Shown: positions 23,511-32,768 of the stretch, piece after piece
Layout of the letters: each line of letters starts with the position of its first letter
Numbering within the stretch: position 1 is the first letter of the stretch
DNA from: Dyella_D sp052115385
GTDB taxonomy: Bacteria; Pseudomonadota; Gammaproteobacteria; Xanthomonadales; Rhodanobacteraceae
NCBI RefSeq assembly: GCF_052115385.1
Contig: NZ_JBFRGP010000003.1
Coordinates: 1 to 64,000 of the forward strand
Reading direction: 5' to 3'
Length of the DNA stretch: 64,000 nucleotides
The notes under the pieces: generated by a model
Told to the model about the DNA's origin: nothing
Seen by the model: the letters and a program-made list of their open reading frames with translations, nothing else
Databases searched by the model: none
Translations under genes and position numbers: made by a program

Positions 23511-26500
23511 CAAGATCATCGCCTGGTGCCTGCACAAGCGCGGGCTGGTGTTCGGCATCGCCGTGCTGCTGGCGATCTACGGCCACTACGCCTGGACGCG
23601 ATTGGCGGTGGAGGCGTATCCGGAACTGAGCGACGTCACCGTGCAGGTGACCACCCAGGTGCCCGGCCTCGCCGCCGAGGAAATCGAACAGCAGATCACC
23701 ACGCCGCTGGAGCGCGCGCTGGCCGGTACGCCGGGCCTGACCTCGATGCGTTCGAGCAGCACCTTCGGCCTGTCGCTGATCACCCTGGTGTTCCGCGACG
23801 GCGCGGAAATCTACTGGTCGCGCCAGCGCGTCACCGAGCGCATGGCCGGCGTGAGCTTGCCGCAGGGTGTGACGCCCGGGCTGGATCCGGTATCCGGGCC
23901 GGCCGGCGAAATCTATCGCTACACGCTGGAATCGGACACGCGCAACCTGATGGAGCTGTCGGAGCTGCAGCGCTGGAAGGTGATTCCCGCCTTGCAGCAG
24001 GTGCCCGGCGTGGCCAACGTGGACAACTTCGGCGGCTTCACCAAGGAATTCCAGCTCGAAGTGGACCCGCAGCGGCTGCTGCAGTTCGGCGTGGGCATGA
24101 ACGACGTGATCGCCGCGCTGAGCGCCAACAACACCAATGCCGGTGGCGGCCGCGTCACGCGCGGCGAGCAGTCCTATGTGATCCGCGGCGAAGGCCTGAT
24201 GCGCTCGCTCAAGGACATGGGCGACATCGTGGTGATCCAGCACGGCGGCAATCCGGTGCGCATCCGCGACCTGGGCAAGCTGCAGTACGGGCACCAGATC
24301 CGCGAAGGCATCCTGGGCAAGGACGGCAACCCCGATACCATCGAGGGCATCGTCGACCTGCTGCTGGGCGAGAACCCGTCCAAGGTGCTGCAAGGCATCC
24401 ACGCAAAGGTCGAGGAGCTCAATCGCCAGCTAGCGCCGATGGACGTGCGCATCGTGCCCTTCCTCGACCGCGACGACCTGGTGCAGGCCACCGTGAGCAA
24501 GGTCGGGCATACCGTGCTGGAAGGCGTGGCGCTGGTCTGCGTGGTGCTGATCCTGTTCCTGGGCAGTCCGCGCAGCGCGCTGGTGGCGGCGGTGGCGATT
24601 CCGTTCGCGCTGGTGACGACGTTTATCGTGATGCACCTCACCGGCATGCCGGCCAATCTGTTCTCGCTGGGCGCGATCGACTTCGGGGTGATCGTGGACG
24701 GCGCGATCGTGGTGACCGAGGCGATCCTGCGCAAGCGCGAGGCACGGCCGGACGCCTACCTGCACGAAGCCGACGTGCTCGGCGCCACCAAGCAGGTGGC
24801 GCGGCCGATCTTCTTCGCCACCTTGATCATCATCACCGCCTACGCGCCGCTGCTGGCGTTCGAACGCGCCGAGGGCAAGCTGTTCGCACCGATGGCACAC
24901 ACCGTGGGCTACGCCCTGCTCGGTGCGCTGCTGTGTGCGATCACCGTGGTGCCCGCGCTGGCCTGGCTGGCCTTGCGCAAGCCGCGCAAGATGTTCCACA
25001 ACCAGCCGCTGGAGCGTTTGCAGAGCGGTTATCGCAGCCTGCTGGAGCGGCTGCTGCGCCGTCCGCGCATCGCCTATGCGATCGCCGGCGCCGCGCTGGT
25101 CGCGGTGCTCGCGCTGGGCGCCAGCATCGGGCGCGAATTCCTGCCCGATCTGGACGAAGGCTCGCTGTGGGTGCAGGTGCAGCTGCCCAGCGGCCTGTCG
25201 CTGGAGCAGGCCAGCGAGATGGCCAGCGAATACCGCCGCGCGGTGGGCGAGTTTCCGCAGGTCAGCTACGTGGTCACCCAGCTCGGCCGCAACGACACCG
25301 GCAGCGATCCGTGGACGCCTTCGCATATCGAATCCGGGGTGGGGCTGAAGCCGTATGCGCAATGGCCGGACGGCGAGACCAAGGCGCAGTTCATCCGCCG
25401 CCTCAATGCGCGCCTGCAGCAGATTCCCGGGATCAGCGTGGGCATCAGCCAGCCGATCATCGATGGCGAGAACGATATGGTCGGCGGTGCGCACAGTCCG
25501 CTGGTGCTGCGCATCTACGGCGACGACTTCAGGGAGCTGCGCCGCATCGGCGGCGAGATCGTGGACGTGCTCAAAGCGGTGCCCGGCACCGCCGATGCGT
25601 CGATCTTCCAGGAGCCACCGATCCCGCAGCTGACGGTGACGGTGGACCGCGATGCCGCGGCGCGCTACGGCATCAACGTGGCCGACATCAATACGCTGAT
25701 CCAGACCGGCGTCGGCGGCGCGGCGATCACCCAGGCCTATGTGGGCGACCGCGTCTACAACGTCACCGCGCGCGTGCCGCACCAGGTCGCGGCCAGCCCG
25801 GCGGCACTCGGCGGGCTGGTGCTGACCGCGCCGTCCGGCGCGCGCGTGCCGCTGGCGATGGTGACCCGCATCGTGCAGCAGACCGGCGAAAGCACCATCG
25901 CCCACGAAGGCACCGAGCGCCAGCTCACCGTGCGCATCGACAACCGCGATCGCGCGCTGTCGGACTACCTGGCCGAAGCGCAGGCGCGGATCGGCGACAA
26001 GGTGAAATTCGATGCGCAGCACTACCGCCTGGAATGGGCCGGCCAGTTCGAGAACCAGCAGCGTGCGCAGGCGCGCCTGGTGGTCGTGCTGCTGCTGGTG
26101 CTGGCGGTGATGGCGGTGCTGCTGTTCGCCGAGTTCGGCAATCTGCGCCAGGCCCTGCTGGTGCTGGCGGTGGTGCCGCTGGCGACGCTGGGCGGCTTGA
26201 TCTCGCTGCATGTGAAGGGCGAGACCTTGAACATCGCCACCGCGGTGGGCTTTATCGCGCTGTTCGGCGTGGCGGTGCAGAACGGCATCATCATGGTGGC
26301 CAACTTCAACCGCATGCGGCGCGAAGGCCACGGCGTGCGCGACGCCGTGCTGCTGGGCGCGACCGAGCGCTTCCGCCCCGTGCTGATGACCGCCACGGTG
26401 GCCAGCGTGGGCATGCTGCCGGCCGCACTGGCGACCGGCATCGGCACCGACGTGCAGCGCGGCCTGGCCACGGTGGTGGTCGGCGGCCTGGTCATCGCCA

Positions 26501-26598
26501 CCTTGCTCACCCTGTTCATCCTGCCCGCGTTCTACGACGCGCTCGAACGTTTCGTCGAGCGCCGCCAGCGGCGCGCGCATCCGGCGAAGGAGATCTGA
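23503..26598 (+). CDS. RND efflux pump, heavy-metal (CzcA/CusA) type
   Basis: A 1031-residue inner membrane RND transporter with twelve transmembrane helices and two large periplasmic loops, driven by the proton gradient. Within helix 4 it carries DFGVIVDGAIVVTEA, in which Asp393, Asp399 and Glu406 have the same 6- and 7-residue spacing as the proton/metal triad of CzcA. This places it in the HME branch, although the exact substrate cannot be told; some HME-like pumps have lost metal transport. Other marks are the GQFENQQRAQARL segment and GVAVQNGIIMVANFNRMR. Tail codons lead to the outer membrane gene after two bases. Confidence 0.92.
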   Translation: MIDKIIAWCLHKRGLVFGIAVLLAIYGHYAWTRLAVEAYPELSDVTVQVTTQVPGLAAEEIEQQITTPLERALAGTPGLTSMRSSSTFGLSLITLVFRDGAEIYWSRQRVTERMAGVSLPQGVTPGLDPVSGPAGEIYRYTLESDTRNLMELSELQRWKVIPALQQVPGVANVDNFGGFTKEFQLEVDPQRLLQFGVGMNDVIAALSANNTNAGGGRVTRGEQSYVIRGEGLMRSLKDMGDIVVIQHGGNPVRIRDLGKLQYGHQIREGILGKDGNPDTIEGIVDLLLGENPSKVLQGIHAKVEELNRQLAPMDVRIVPFLDRDDLVQATVSKVGHTVLEGVALVCVVLILFLGSPRSALVAAVAIPFALVTTFIVMHLTGMPANLFSLGAIDFGVIVDGAIVVTEAILRKREARPDAYLHEADVLGATKQVARPIFFATLIIITAYAPLLAFERAEGKLFAPMAHTVGYALLGALLCAITVVPALAWLALRKPRKMFHNQPLERLQSGYRSLLERLLRRPRIAYAIAGAALVAVLALGASIGREFLPDLDEGSLWVQVQLPSGLSLEQASEMASEYRRAVGEFPQVSYVVTQLGRNDTGSDPWTPSHIESGVGLKPYAQWPDGETKAQFIRRLNARLQQIPGISVGISQPIIDGENDMVGGAHSPLVLRIYGDDFRELRRIGGEIVDVLKAVPGTADASIFQEPPIPQLTVTVDRDAAARYGINVADINTLIQTGVGGAAITQAYVGDRVYNVTARVPHQVAASPAALGGLVLTAPSGARVPLAMVTRIVQQTGESTIAHEGTERQLTVRIDNRDRALSDYLAEAQARIGDKVKFDAQHYRLEWAGQFENQQRAQARLVVVLLLVLAVMAVLLFAEFGNLRQALLVLAVVPLATLGGLISLHVKGETLNIATAVGFIALFGVAVQNGIIMVANFNRMRREGHGVRDAVLLGATERFRPVLMTATVASVGMLPAALATGIGTDVQRGLATVVVGGLVIATLLTLFILPAFYDALERFVERRQRRAHPAKEI

Positions 26599-26600
26599 CC

Positions 26601-28097
26601 ATGCGGCACTTCATCTTCAAGCACGCGCGCCGCCTGCTCGCGGCAAGCCTCGCCGTGGCGCTGGCCGGCTGCGCGGTCGGGCCCGATTTTCATCGGCCCG
26701 ACGCGCCCACGGCCACGCGCTATACGCCAGAGACCACGATGGACACCACGCTCGCCACACCGCTGCATGGCGGCGAGGCCCAGCGGCTGGTGGCCTCGAT
26801 GGATATCCCGGGCCAGTGGTGGACGTTGTTCCACTGCGCGCCGCTGGACGCGCTGATCGCCGATGCGCTGCGCCACAACGCCGACGTGGAAGCCGCGCAT
26901 GCGGCACTGCAGGCGGCGTGGGAGAACGTCTACGCGCAGCGCGGCGCCTACTTCCCGCAGGCGAATGCCGGCTACAACCCGACCCGGCAGGACATCGCCA
27001 AGGTGCTGGCCAGCCCGGCGCAATCGGGCGCCAGCCTGTACAGCCTGACCACGGCGCAGGTCAGCGTGTCCTATGCGCCGGATCTGTGGGGCGGTACGCG
27101 GCGGCAGGTCGAGTCGCTGGTGGCGACTGCCGATGCGCAGCGCTTCCAGCTCGAGGCGACCTATCTCACCCTGACTACCAACCTGGTGAATGCGGCGATC
27201 ACTGAAGCATCGCTGCGTGCGCAGATCCAGGCCATCCGGGAAATCGTCGATGCGCAGTCGAAGATCCTCGCCACGCTGCAGCGCCAGCAGGCGCTCGGCG
27301 ACGTGTCGGAAGCCGCGGTGGCGGCGCAGCGGGCCACGCTGGAGCAGAGCCGTGCCGGCCTGCCGCCGCTGGAGAAGCAGCTTGCGCAGCAGCGCGACCT
27401 GCTGGCGGCGCTGAGCGGGCGGACGCCGGAGCAGGGCATCGACGCGCAGTTCAGCCTGGACAGCCTGCAGCTACCGGCCGAACTGCCGTTGAGCCTGCCG
27501 GCGCAACTGGTGGAACAGCGCCCCGACGTGCGTGCGGCGGAGAAGCAGCTGCATGCCGCCAGCGCGAGTGTCGGCGTGGCCATCGCCGCGCGCCTGCCCA
27601 ATGTGCAGATCAATGCGAGCTTCGGCCGTGCGGCGGGTAAGGCCGGTAGCTTGTTCGATGCCGGCAATGGCTTCTGGAACCTCGGCGCCAGCATCACCGA
27701 ACCGCTGTTCGACGGCGGTGCGCTCAAGCACAAGCAGCGCGCGGCGCAGGCTGCTTATCGGCAGGCGGCGGCGGAGTATCGCGGCACGGTAATCGCCGCG
27801 ATGCAGAACGTCGCCGACGTACTGCACGCGGTGGAGGCCGACGCCAGGGCGCTGCAGGCCAGCCAGGGCGCCGAGCAGGCGGCGGCGCGCAGCCTGGCGA
27901 TCGCACGGCGCCAGCTCGCGCTGGGCGATATCAGCGAAAGCGCCCTGCTCAATGCGCAGCTGGCCTGGCAGCAGGCGCGCATCGCCCTGGTGCAGGCCCA
28001 GGCCGGCCGCTATGCGGATACGGTGGCGCTGTTCCAGGCGGTGGGCGGTGGCTGGTGGCATCGCGACGACGTCAAGGAGGAAGTCGGTGCGCGCTGA
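26601..28097 (+). CDS. Outer membrane efflux lipoprotein (NodT/OprM family)
   Basis: A 498-residue outer membrane factor of the TolC superfamily that completes the tripartite pump. The signal peptide ends in LAGC, followed by the family start AVGPDFHRPDAP. Two repeats of the outer membrane efflux domain follow, with WWTLFHCAPLDALIADALRHN opening the first (the fragment shown is longer than the core motif) and SYAPDLWGGTRRQVES at its membrane part. GAAGGAGATCT upstream of the ATG is a strong ribosome binding site. It ends the operon; no terminator is obvious after it. Confidence 0.93.
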   Translation: MRHFIFKHARRLLAASLAVALAGCAVGPDFHRPDAPTATRYTPETTMDTTLATPLHGGEAQRLVASMDIPGQWWTLFHCAPLDALIADALRHNADVEAAHAALQAAWENVYAQRGAYFPQANAGYNPTRQDIAKVLASPAQSGASLYSLTTAQVSVSYAPDLWGGTRRQVESLVATADAQRFQLEATYLTLTTNLVNAAITEASLRAQIQAIREIVDAQSKILATLQRQQALGDVSEAAVAAQRATLEQSRAGLPPLEKQLAQQRDLLAALSGRTPEQGIDAQFSLDSLQLPAELPLSLPAQLVEQRPDVRAAEKQLHAASASVGVAIAARLPNVQINASFGRAAGKAGSLFDAGNGFWNLGASITEPLFDGGALKHKQRAAQAAYRQAAAEYRGTVIAAMQNVADVLHAVEADARALQASQGAEQAAARSLAIARRQLALGDISESALLNAQLAWQQARIALVQAQAGRYADTVALFQAVGGGWWHRDDVKEEVGAR

Positions 28098-28118
28098 AGG
28101 TCGTGAGTAGCGACGCAT

Positions 28119-28146
28119 CCATATGGACGTCCATACGTCCATATGG
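28119..28146. promoter_or_regulatory. Perfect 12-bp inverted repeat, candidate operator
   Basis: Arms CCATATGGACGT (28119-28130) and ACGTCCATATGG (28135-28146) are separated by CCAT. A smaller perfect palindrome TATGGACGTCCATA (28122-28135) and a direct repeat of ACGTCCATA are nested inside, so it offers several half-sites. It lies 22 bases after the efflux operon stop and about 160 bases upstream of the CehA-type gene. It is AT-richer than its surroundings. It could be an operator or a terminator-like stem; there is no T tract. Confidence 0.5.
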
Positions 28147-28305
28147 GTGATGCTTTCGCCTGGCTTACGCAATAACTTTCGATAGCACGGGCCTTGTTCT
28201 GTGCACTGTGTCACTCGCAACCATGCCATCGGTCATACCCTTGTCGCCTGGGACTGGATGATGTCCCGGCAGGGGAATCTCACTAACCAAAGAGGGTGGG
28301 TAGAC

Positions 28306-31056
28306 ATGGAGTGGAAGAAGTTGCTCACTGGCAGTCTGATGACTGCCGGCATGGTGTTCGCGTTGCCTGTACTGGCCGGCACCCTGCCTGATCACGAGGA
28401 ATTCGAAACCGGCCTGTATGTGCCCTTCCAGGGGACGGGCGCGCGTACCGCCTTGCTGCATTTCTCTTATCCGGGCGCCGTGCAGGGCACGCCGGTGGCG
28501 TGGGCGGTGGACCTGCTCGACGCGCAGGGCCGCGTGCTGCGCAACTGGCAGGGCCAGAGCGCACTGCGCGCCGGTGGCACCCAGGCGAAGCTGAGCTGGG
28601 ATGGCCTGGGCGCCGCGGGTGCGACGCTGAGCCCGGGTTTCTATACGGTGCGCCTGCGTGCGATCGCGCTGGACAACGACACCGTGCAGCGCATCGGCAC
28701 CGGCCTGCCGTCCAGCGCGCTGGCCGCGGCCAGCGCCAAGGCGCCGCAGCTGGTCGATGAACAGCGCTACGACGTGCTGGTCGGCAGCGTGGCCAAGCCG
28801 CAGATGCCGGCCTTCAACGCGTTGCGCCACATCACGCGCAACAGCACGGCGGCGACGATGTCCGCTGCCACCGTGCAGCCGCAGTCGGTGGGCGCCACCG
28901 GCAGCCTGCCGTACACCATCTACTACGGCAATCTGCACAGCCAGACCAACCACAGCGACGGCGGCGGCGACGTCTCCACCTGCGTGGATGCGCAGAATCC
29001 GCAGAGCGCACCCTACGGCCCGGCCGATGCCTACCAGTACGCGCTGAACGACGGCCTGGACATCCTGATGACGTCCGAGCACAACCACATGTACGACGGC
29101 TCGACCGGCACCAATGCGTCAGCCAGCCCGACCACCGCGCACAACCTGTATCAGTCCGGCCTGCAGGCCGCGAGCACGTTCAATGCGGCGCACAGCAACT
29201 TCCTCGCCATCTACGGCCTGGAATGGGGCGTGATCAGCAACGGCGGCCACCTCAACATCTTCAACTCGCCCAGCCTGCTGGAGTGGGAATACAACAGCTC
29301 GAACCAGCTGATCGGCGACGTGTTCACCGCCAAGAGCGACTACGCTTCGCTGTACACGCAGATGAAGACCAATGGCTGGGTCGGCCAGTTCAACCATCCG
29401 TCCACCAGCGGGCAGTTCAATGCCGGCGGGCAGGACCTGGGCTACACCGCCGACGGCGACCAGGTAATGGTGCTGGCCGAGGTGCTCAACAGCTCGGCGT
29501 TCTCGCACAACACCACCGAGACCGAGACCAGCCACACCAGCTACGAGGGCGCGTTCAACATTTTCCTGGAGCGCGGCTACCACGTGGCGCCCAGCTCCGA
29601 CCAGGACAACCACTGCGCCAACTGGGGCGCCAGCTACACCAACCGTACCGGTGTGCTGATTCCCAATGGCACGGCGCTGAGCCTCAATGCCTTCCTCGAC
29701 GCGCTCCGCGCGCGCCACGTGTTTGCCACCGAGGACAAGACCGGCCAGATCGTGCTCACCGCGAACGGCCATCTGATGGGCGATCGCTTCAGCAACAGCG
29801 GTGCGCTGACGCTGACCGTCAACTACGCCAGCAGCGCCGGCCACACTGTGCAGCGCGTGCAGGTGTTCGAGGGCGTGCCCGGCAGCAACGGCACGGTGGC
29901 CACCACCTCCAGCACCGCCACCACCACCATCACGCCTGCCAACGGCGATCACTTCTACTACGCCAAGATCACCCAGGACGACGGCAAGCAGCTGTGGTCG
30001 GCGCCGGTATGGGTGACCCAGGGTGCGGGCAGCGGCGACACCACGCCGCCGACGGTGAGTGCCAGCGAGAGCGGCAGCGCAGGCAACATCACGCTGTCGG
30101 CCACGGCCAGCGACAACGTGGGTGTGAGCAAGGTGGAGTTCTATGTCGACGGCGCGCTCAAGGCCACCGCCACCGCCACCCCGTACAGCGCCACGGTCGA
30201 CTCCACCACGCTGAGCAACGGCTCGCACAGCCTGGTGGCGAAGGCGTATGACGCGGCCGGCAATGTCGGCACCAGCAGCACGGTGAGCTTCAGCGTGTCC
30301 AACAGCACCGGTGGCGATACCACGCCGCCGACGGTGAGCGCCTCCGAAAGCGGCACCTCGGGCAGCATCACGCTGTCGGCGACCGCCAGCGACAACGTGG
30401 GCGTGAGCAAGGTCGAGTTCTATGTCGACGGCACGCTCAAGGCCACGGACACCGCGTCGCCGTACACCGCTTCGCTGGATTCGACCACGCTGGCCAACGG
30501 CAGCCACAGCCTGGTGGCGAAGGCCTACGACGCGGCCGGCAACGTCGGCACCAGCAGCACGGTGAGCTTCAGCGTGTCCAACAGCGGCGGCACCGCCACC
30601 GAGCTGGTGAAGAACGGCGGCTTCGAGAGCGGCGCCACCTCATGGACGCAGACCAGCGGCGTGATCAACACCACCAGCGGCGAAGCGGCCCACAGCGGCA
30701 GCTACAAAGCGTGGCTGGATGGCTATGGCTCCGCACATACCGACTATGTGCGCCAGTCCATTACCATCCCCGCTACCGCCAGCAAGGCCACGCTCGATTT
30801 CTTCATGCATATCGACACGGCCGAGACCGGCAGCACCGCCTATGACACGTTGAGCGCGCAGGTGATCACTTCCGCTGGCAAGTACGTGACGCTGGCGACC
30901 TGGTCGAACGTGAATGCCGCCACGGGTTACCAGGAACACACGGTGGACCTGTCGGCCTATATCGGCCAGACCATCCAGATCAACTTCTACGGGGTCGAGG
31001 ACAGCTCGAGCCAGACCTCGTTCGTGATCGACGATGTGAGCGTGAAGTCGCAGTAA
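28306..31056 (+). CDS. Secreted CehA/McbA-type PHP metallohydrolase with Ig-like domains
   Basis: A 916-residue exported protein. A signal peptide (to about residue 26) is followed by a beta-rich domain and a PHP-type metallohydrolase domain (about 205-520) with GNLHSQTNHSDGGG (His211, Gln213, His216, Asp218), TSEHNHMYDG (His259, His261), FNHPSTSGQF and PSSDQDNHCANWG. The second His of the usual HxH metal motif is replaced by Gln213. Two nearly identical Ig-like domains (about 578-668 and 671-760) contain DNVGVSKVEFYVDG, and a C-terminal jelly-roll-like domain (about 765-916) resembles carbohydrate-binding modules. Substrate unknown; relatives cleave carbamates or phosphoesters. The ATG at 28306 follows AGAGGG. 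Confidence 0.8.
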   Translation: MEWKKLLTGSLMTAGMVFALPVLAGTLPDHEEFETGLYVPFQGTGARTALLHFSYPGAVQGTPVAWAVDLLDAQGRVLRNWQGQSALRAGGTQAKLSWDGLGAAGATLSPGFYTVRLRAIALDNDTVQRIGTGLPSSALAAASAKAPQLVDEQRYDVLVGSVAKPQMPAFNALRHITRNSTAATMSAATVQPQSVGATGSLPYTIYYGNLHSQTNHSDGGGDVSTCVDAQNPQSAPYGPADAYQYALNDGLDILMTSEHNHMYDGSTGTNASASPTTAHNLYQSGLQAASTFNAAHSNFLAIYGLEWGVISNGGHLNIFNSPSLLEWEYNSSNQLIGDVFTAKSDYASLYTQMKTNGWVGQFNHPSTSGQFNAGGQDLGYTADGDQVMVLAEVLNSSAFSHNTTETETSHTSYEGAFNIFLERGYHVAPSSDQDNHCANWGASYTNRTGVLIPNGTALSLNAFLDALRARHVFATEDKTGQIVLTANGHLMGDRFSNSGALTLTVNYASSAGHTVQRVQVFEGVPGSNGTVATTSSTATTTITPANGDHFYYAKITQDDGKQLWSAPVWVTQGAGSGDTTPPTVSASESGSAGNITLSATASDNVGVSKVEFYVDGALKATATATPYSATVDSTTLSNGSHSLVAKAYDAAGNVGTSSTVSFSVSNSTGGDTTPPTVSASESGTSGSITLSATASDNVGVSKVEFYVDGTLKATDTASPYTASLDSTTLANGSHSLVAKAYDAAGNVGTSSTVSFSVSNSGGTATELVKNGGFESGATSWTQTSGVINTTSGEAAHSGSYKAWLDGYGSAHTDYVRQSITIPATASKATLDFFMHIDTAETGSTAYDTLSAQVITSAGKYVTLATWSNVNAATGYQEHTVDLSAYIGQTIQINFYGVEDSSSQTSFVIDDVSVKSQ
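30037..30594 (+). repeat. Two tandem 279-bp coding repeats
   Basis: The units 30037-30315 and 30316-30594 encode the two Ig-like domains of the PHP protein. They share most bases, including synonymous positions around the shared GACAACGTGGG and GTGAGCAAGGT stretches, which suggests recent duplication or gene conversion. Confidence 0.85.
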
Positions 31057-31065
31057 GCATTTAGT

Positions 31066-31095
31066 CCGTCATCCCGGCCTGCGCCGGGATGACGG
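31066..31095. terminator. Bidirectional hairpin between convergent genes
   Basis: Perfect 12-bp arms CCGTCATCCCGG and CCGGGATGACGG around CCTGCG, ten bases after the stop of the CehA-type gene and 15 bases from the stop of the convergent hydrolase. There is no T tract beyond CTTTG. The sequence resembles the common GTCATCCCGG-type repeat hairpins of proteobacteria. Confidence 0.6.
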
Positions 31096-31109
31096 CTTTG
31101 CAGGTCGTG

Positions 31110-31970
31110 CTAGAGGTGCTGGCCGTACCAGGCCAATTGGCGCTGCAGCACCTGTTCGAAGTGCGTGCCCTCATATGCGTCGTAATGCTGGGCGCCTTCC
31201 TGCACGTGCAGCTGCTTAGTGACTGCGCCGACCGCGTCGAACAGCGCGGTGCCCTGCGCGGGCGGATTGACGCCGTCGTCGCCGGCCACCACCACCAGGG
31301 TCGGGCAGGCCACGTTCGCCGCGGCCAGCGCCGGCTTGTAGTGGAACATCTCCTTTACCGTCAGCATCGGGATCTTGATGCCCAGGTCGGGGTAGCTGTC
31401 CTTGTGCTTCTCGAAGAAAGCCTTGGATTGCGGGTCGCCCAGCACGCGCGTGACCGGCACGAACATTTCCTTGCCGGCCTGCTTGCGATCTTCCATCTTC
31501 GCCAGCGTGGCGAGGAAGGCTTCCTTCTCGTCCGGCGACATGGCGCCGGCGATGATCTCTTCGCCATCGGCGAAAGCGAGCTGGCTGACTACGCAGCGCA
31601 CGTCGCCGTCGCGCGCGGCCGCACCCAGCACATGGCCGCCGCCGAGCGAGGTGCCCCACAGGCCGACGCGCTGCGCGTCCACCTGTTCGTGCTCTTTCAG
31701 CCAGGCCAGCACGGCGAGGATGTCGTCGATCTGCATCGACGGCACCAGCCGCCCGCGCTCGCCACCGCTTTCGCCGAAGCCGCGGTAGTCGAAGGTGATG
31801 GCGAGATAGCCGGCCCGGGCGAATGCTTCGGCGAAGGCGGGCAACAGCAGTGGCTGGGTGCCGCAGAAGCCGTGGCACAGCAGCACGGCAGCGTGCGGGC
31901 CGGCCCGGTCGGGGAAATGCAGGGTGGCGGCGATGGGGGTGTCGCCGATGCGGTGAGTTTGCTTTTGCAT
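31110..31970 (-). CDS. Alpha/beta hydrolase
   Basis: A 286-residue cytoplasmic serine hydrolase of the dienelactone-hydrolase/peptidase S9-like type. It shows the oxyanion segment LLCHGFCG, FDYRGFGESGG, the nucleophile elbow GLWGTSLGGG with Ser108, the likely acid near VVAGDDGVNPP and the His of GAQHYDAYEG. Substrate unknown. The ATG at 31970 is chosen because it gives the normal N-terminus; codons further upstream run into the palindromic element at 31989. There is no good Shine-Dalgarno sequence. It is the last of a minus-strand run of mostly hydrolase genes. Confidence 0.8.
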   Translation of the reverse strand: MQKQTHRIGDTPIAATLHFPDRAGPHAAVLLCHGFCGTQPLLLPAFAEAFARAGYLAITFDYRGFGESGGERGRLVPSMQIDDILAVLAWLKEHEQVDAQRVGLWGTSLGGGHVLGAAARDGDVRCVVSQLAFADGEEIIAGAMSPDEKEAFLATLAKMEDRKQAGKEMFVPVTRVLGDPQSKAFFEKHKDSYPDLGIKIPMLTVKEMFHYKPALAAANVACPTLVVVAGDDGVNPPAQGTALFDAVGAVTKQLHVQEGAQHYDAYEGTHFEQVLQRQLAWYGQHL

Positions 31971-31988
31971 AGGGGAGTTCCGTGGGGC

Positions 31989-32073
31989 GTAGGTTGGGGT
32001 GAGCGCAGCGAACCCCAACGTGGCGATCGTGGTGCGAGGTCCGTTGGGGTTCGCTGCGCTCACCCCAACCTAC
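31989..32073. repeat. Palindromic element, family A, copy 5 (complete)
   Basis: The GAGCGCAGCGAACCCC variant of the element, complete, with inverted ends GTAGG and CCTAC. Its right end supplies the stop codon (complement of CTA, 32070-32072) of the methyltransferase gene. A second copy lies on the other side of that gene. Confidence 0.9.
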
Positions 32074-32741
32074 GCTGCGGTTTTTGCGCTGAACAACGCC
32101 ACCACACCGTGCTGGCGCACGCTCACCTGCGCAAAGTGCTGCTGCAGCGAAGCCTGCAACTGCGCGAGCGTGTCGCCGGCATTGCCGAAGATGCCGCGGC
32201 GGTTATACACCTCCATCAGGCGGCGGCCGAGCGGGTTGTGGCCGGCGTCGTCGCCGAGGATGGTGGCGCCGTACAGCACGCCATCGGGGGCGAGATACGG
32301 CTTGAGATGCGCGAACACACGCGCCTTCTCGGCCATGCTGCCCGGCAGGCAGTGCAGCAGATAGAACAGCGCGATGGAGTCGAACACCGGCGCATCGGCA
32401 AGCGCGAGCGGCTGCATCACGTCGGTGGCGTACAGGCCCTGGTGCGGGCGCCCCATGCGCTGCGCCGCGGTGCGCAGGCTGGTCGGGTTGAGATCGAGCA
32501 GCGACACCTGCTGTTCCGCCGCGAAGCCGGCATGGGCGAGGTAGTAACCGGTGCCGACGCCGACATCGAGATGCCGCTGACCCAGATGCTCGCGATAGAA
32601 CGGCAGCAGCACGCTGCCGGTGGGGCAGCGCCAGGCGCAGCGGTTGGAAAAGCCGAGCACCCAGGCGTCGTAGAGCTTGAGCACGAACGGCGAATACACG
32701 GCGGCGCCGGCGTGGGTGTCGAGCGGATCGGTGGCGGACAT
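32070..32741 (-). CDS. Class I SAM-dependent methyltransferase
   Basis: A 223-residue soluble methyltransferase with the Rossmann-type SAM site at HLDVGVGTGYYLAHAGF (about residues 59-75), the acidic strand-2 residue in VSLLDLNPTSL and a DSIALFYLLHCLPG strand-4 region. Relatives are small methyltransferases of unknown substrate. It begins at ATG 32741, where no good ribosome binding site is visible, and ends inside the palindromic element at 31989-32073. Another element copy lies at 32769-32853, 28 bases before its start, so the gene is bracketed by two element copies. Confidence 0.8.
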   Translation of the reverse strand: MSATDPLDTHAGAAVYSPFVLKLYDAWVLGFSNRCAWRCPTGSVLLPFYREHLGQRHLDVGVGTGYYLAHAGFAAEQQVSLLDLNPTSLRTAAQRMGRPHQGLYATDVMQPLALADAPVFDSIALFYLLHCLPGSMAEKARVFAHLKPYLAPDGVLYGATILGDDAGHNPLGRRLMEVYNRRGIFGNAGDTLAQLQASLQQHFAQVSVRQHGVVALFSAKTAA

Positions 32742-32768
32742 GCGGGGGAGCTCGCGTTGGCGATCGGG

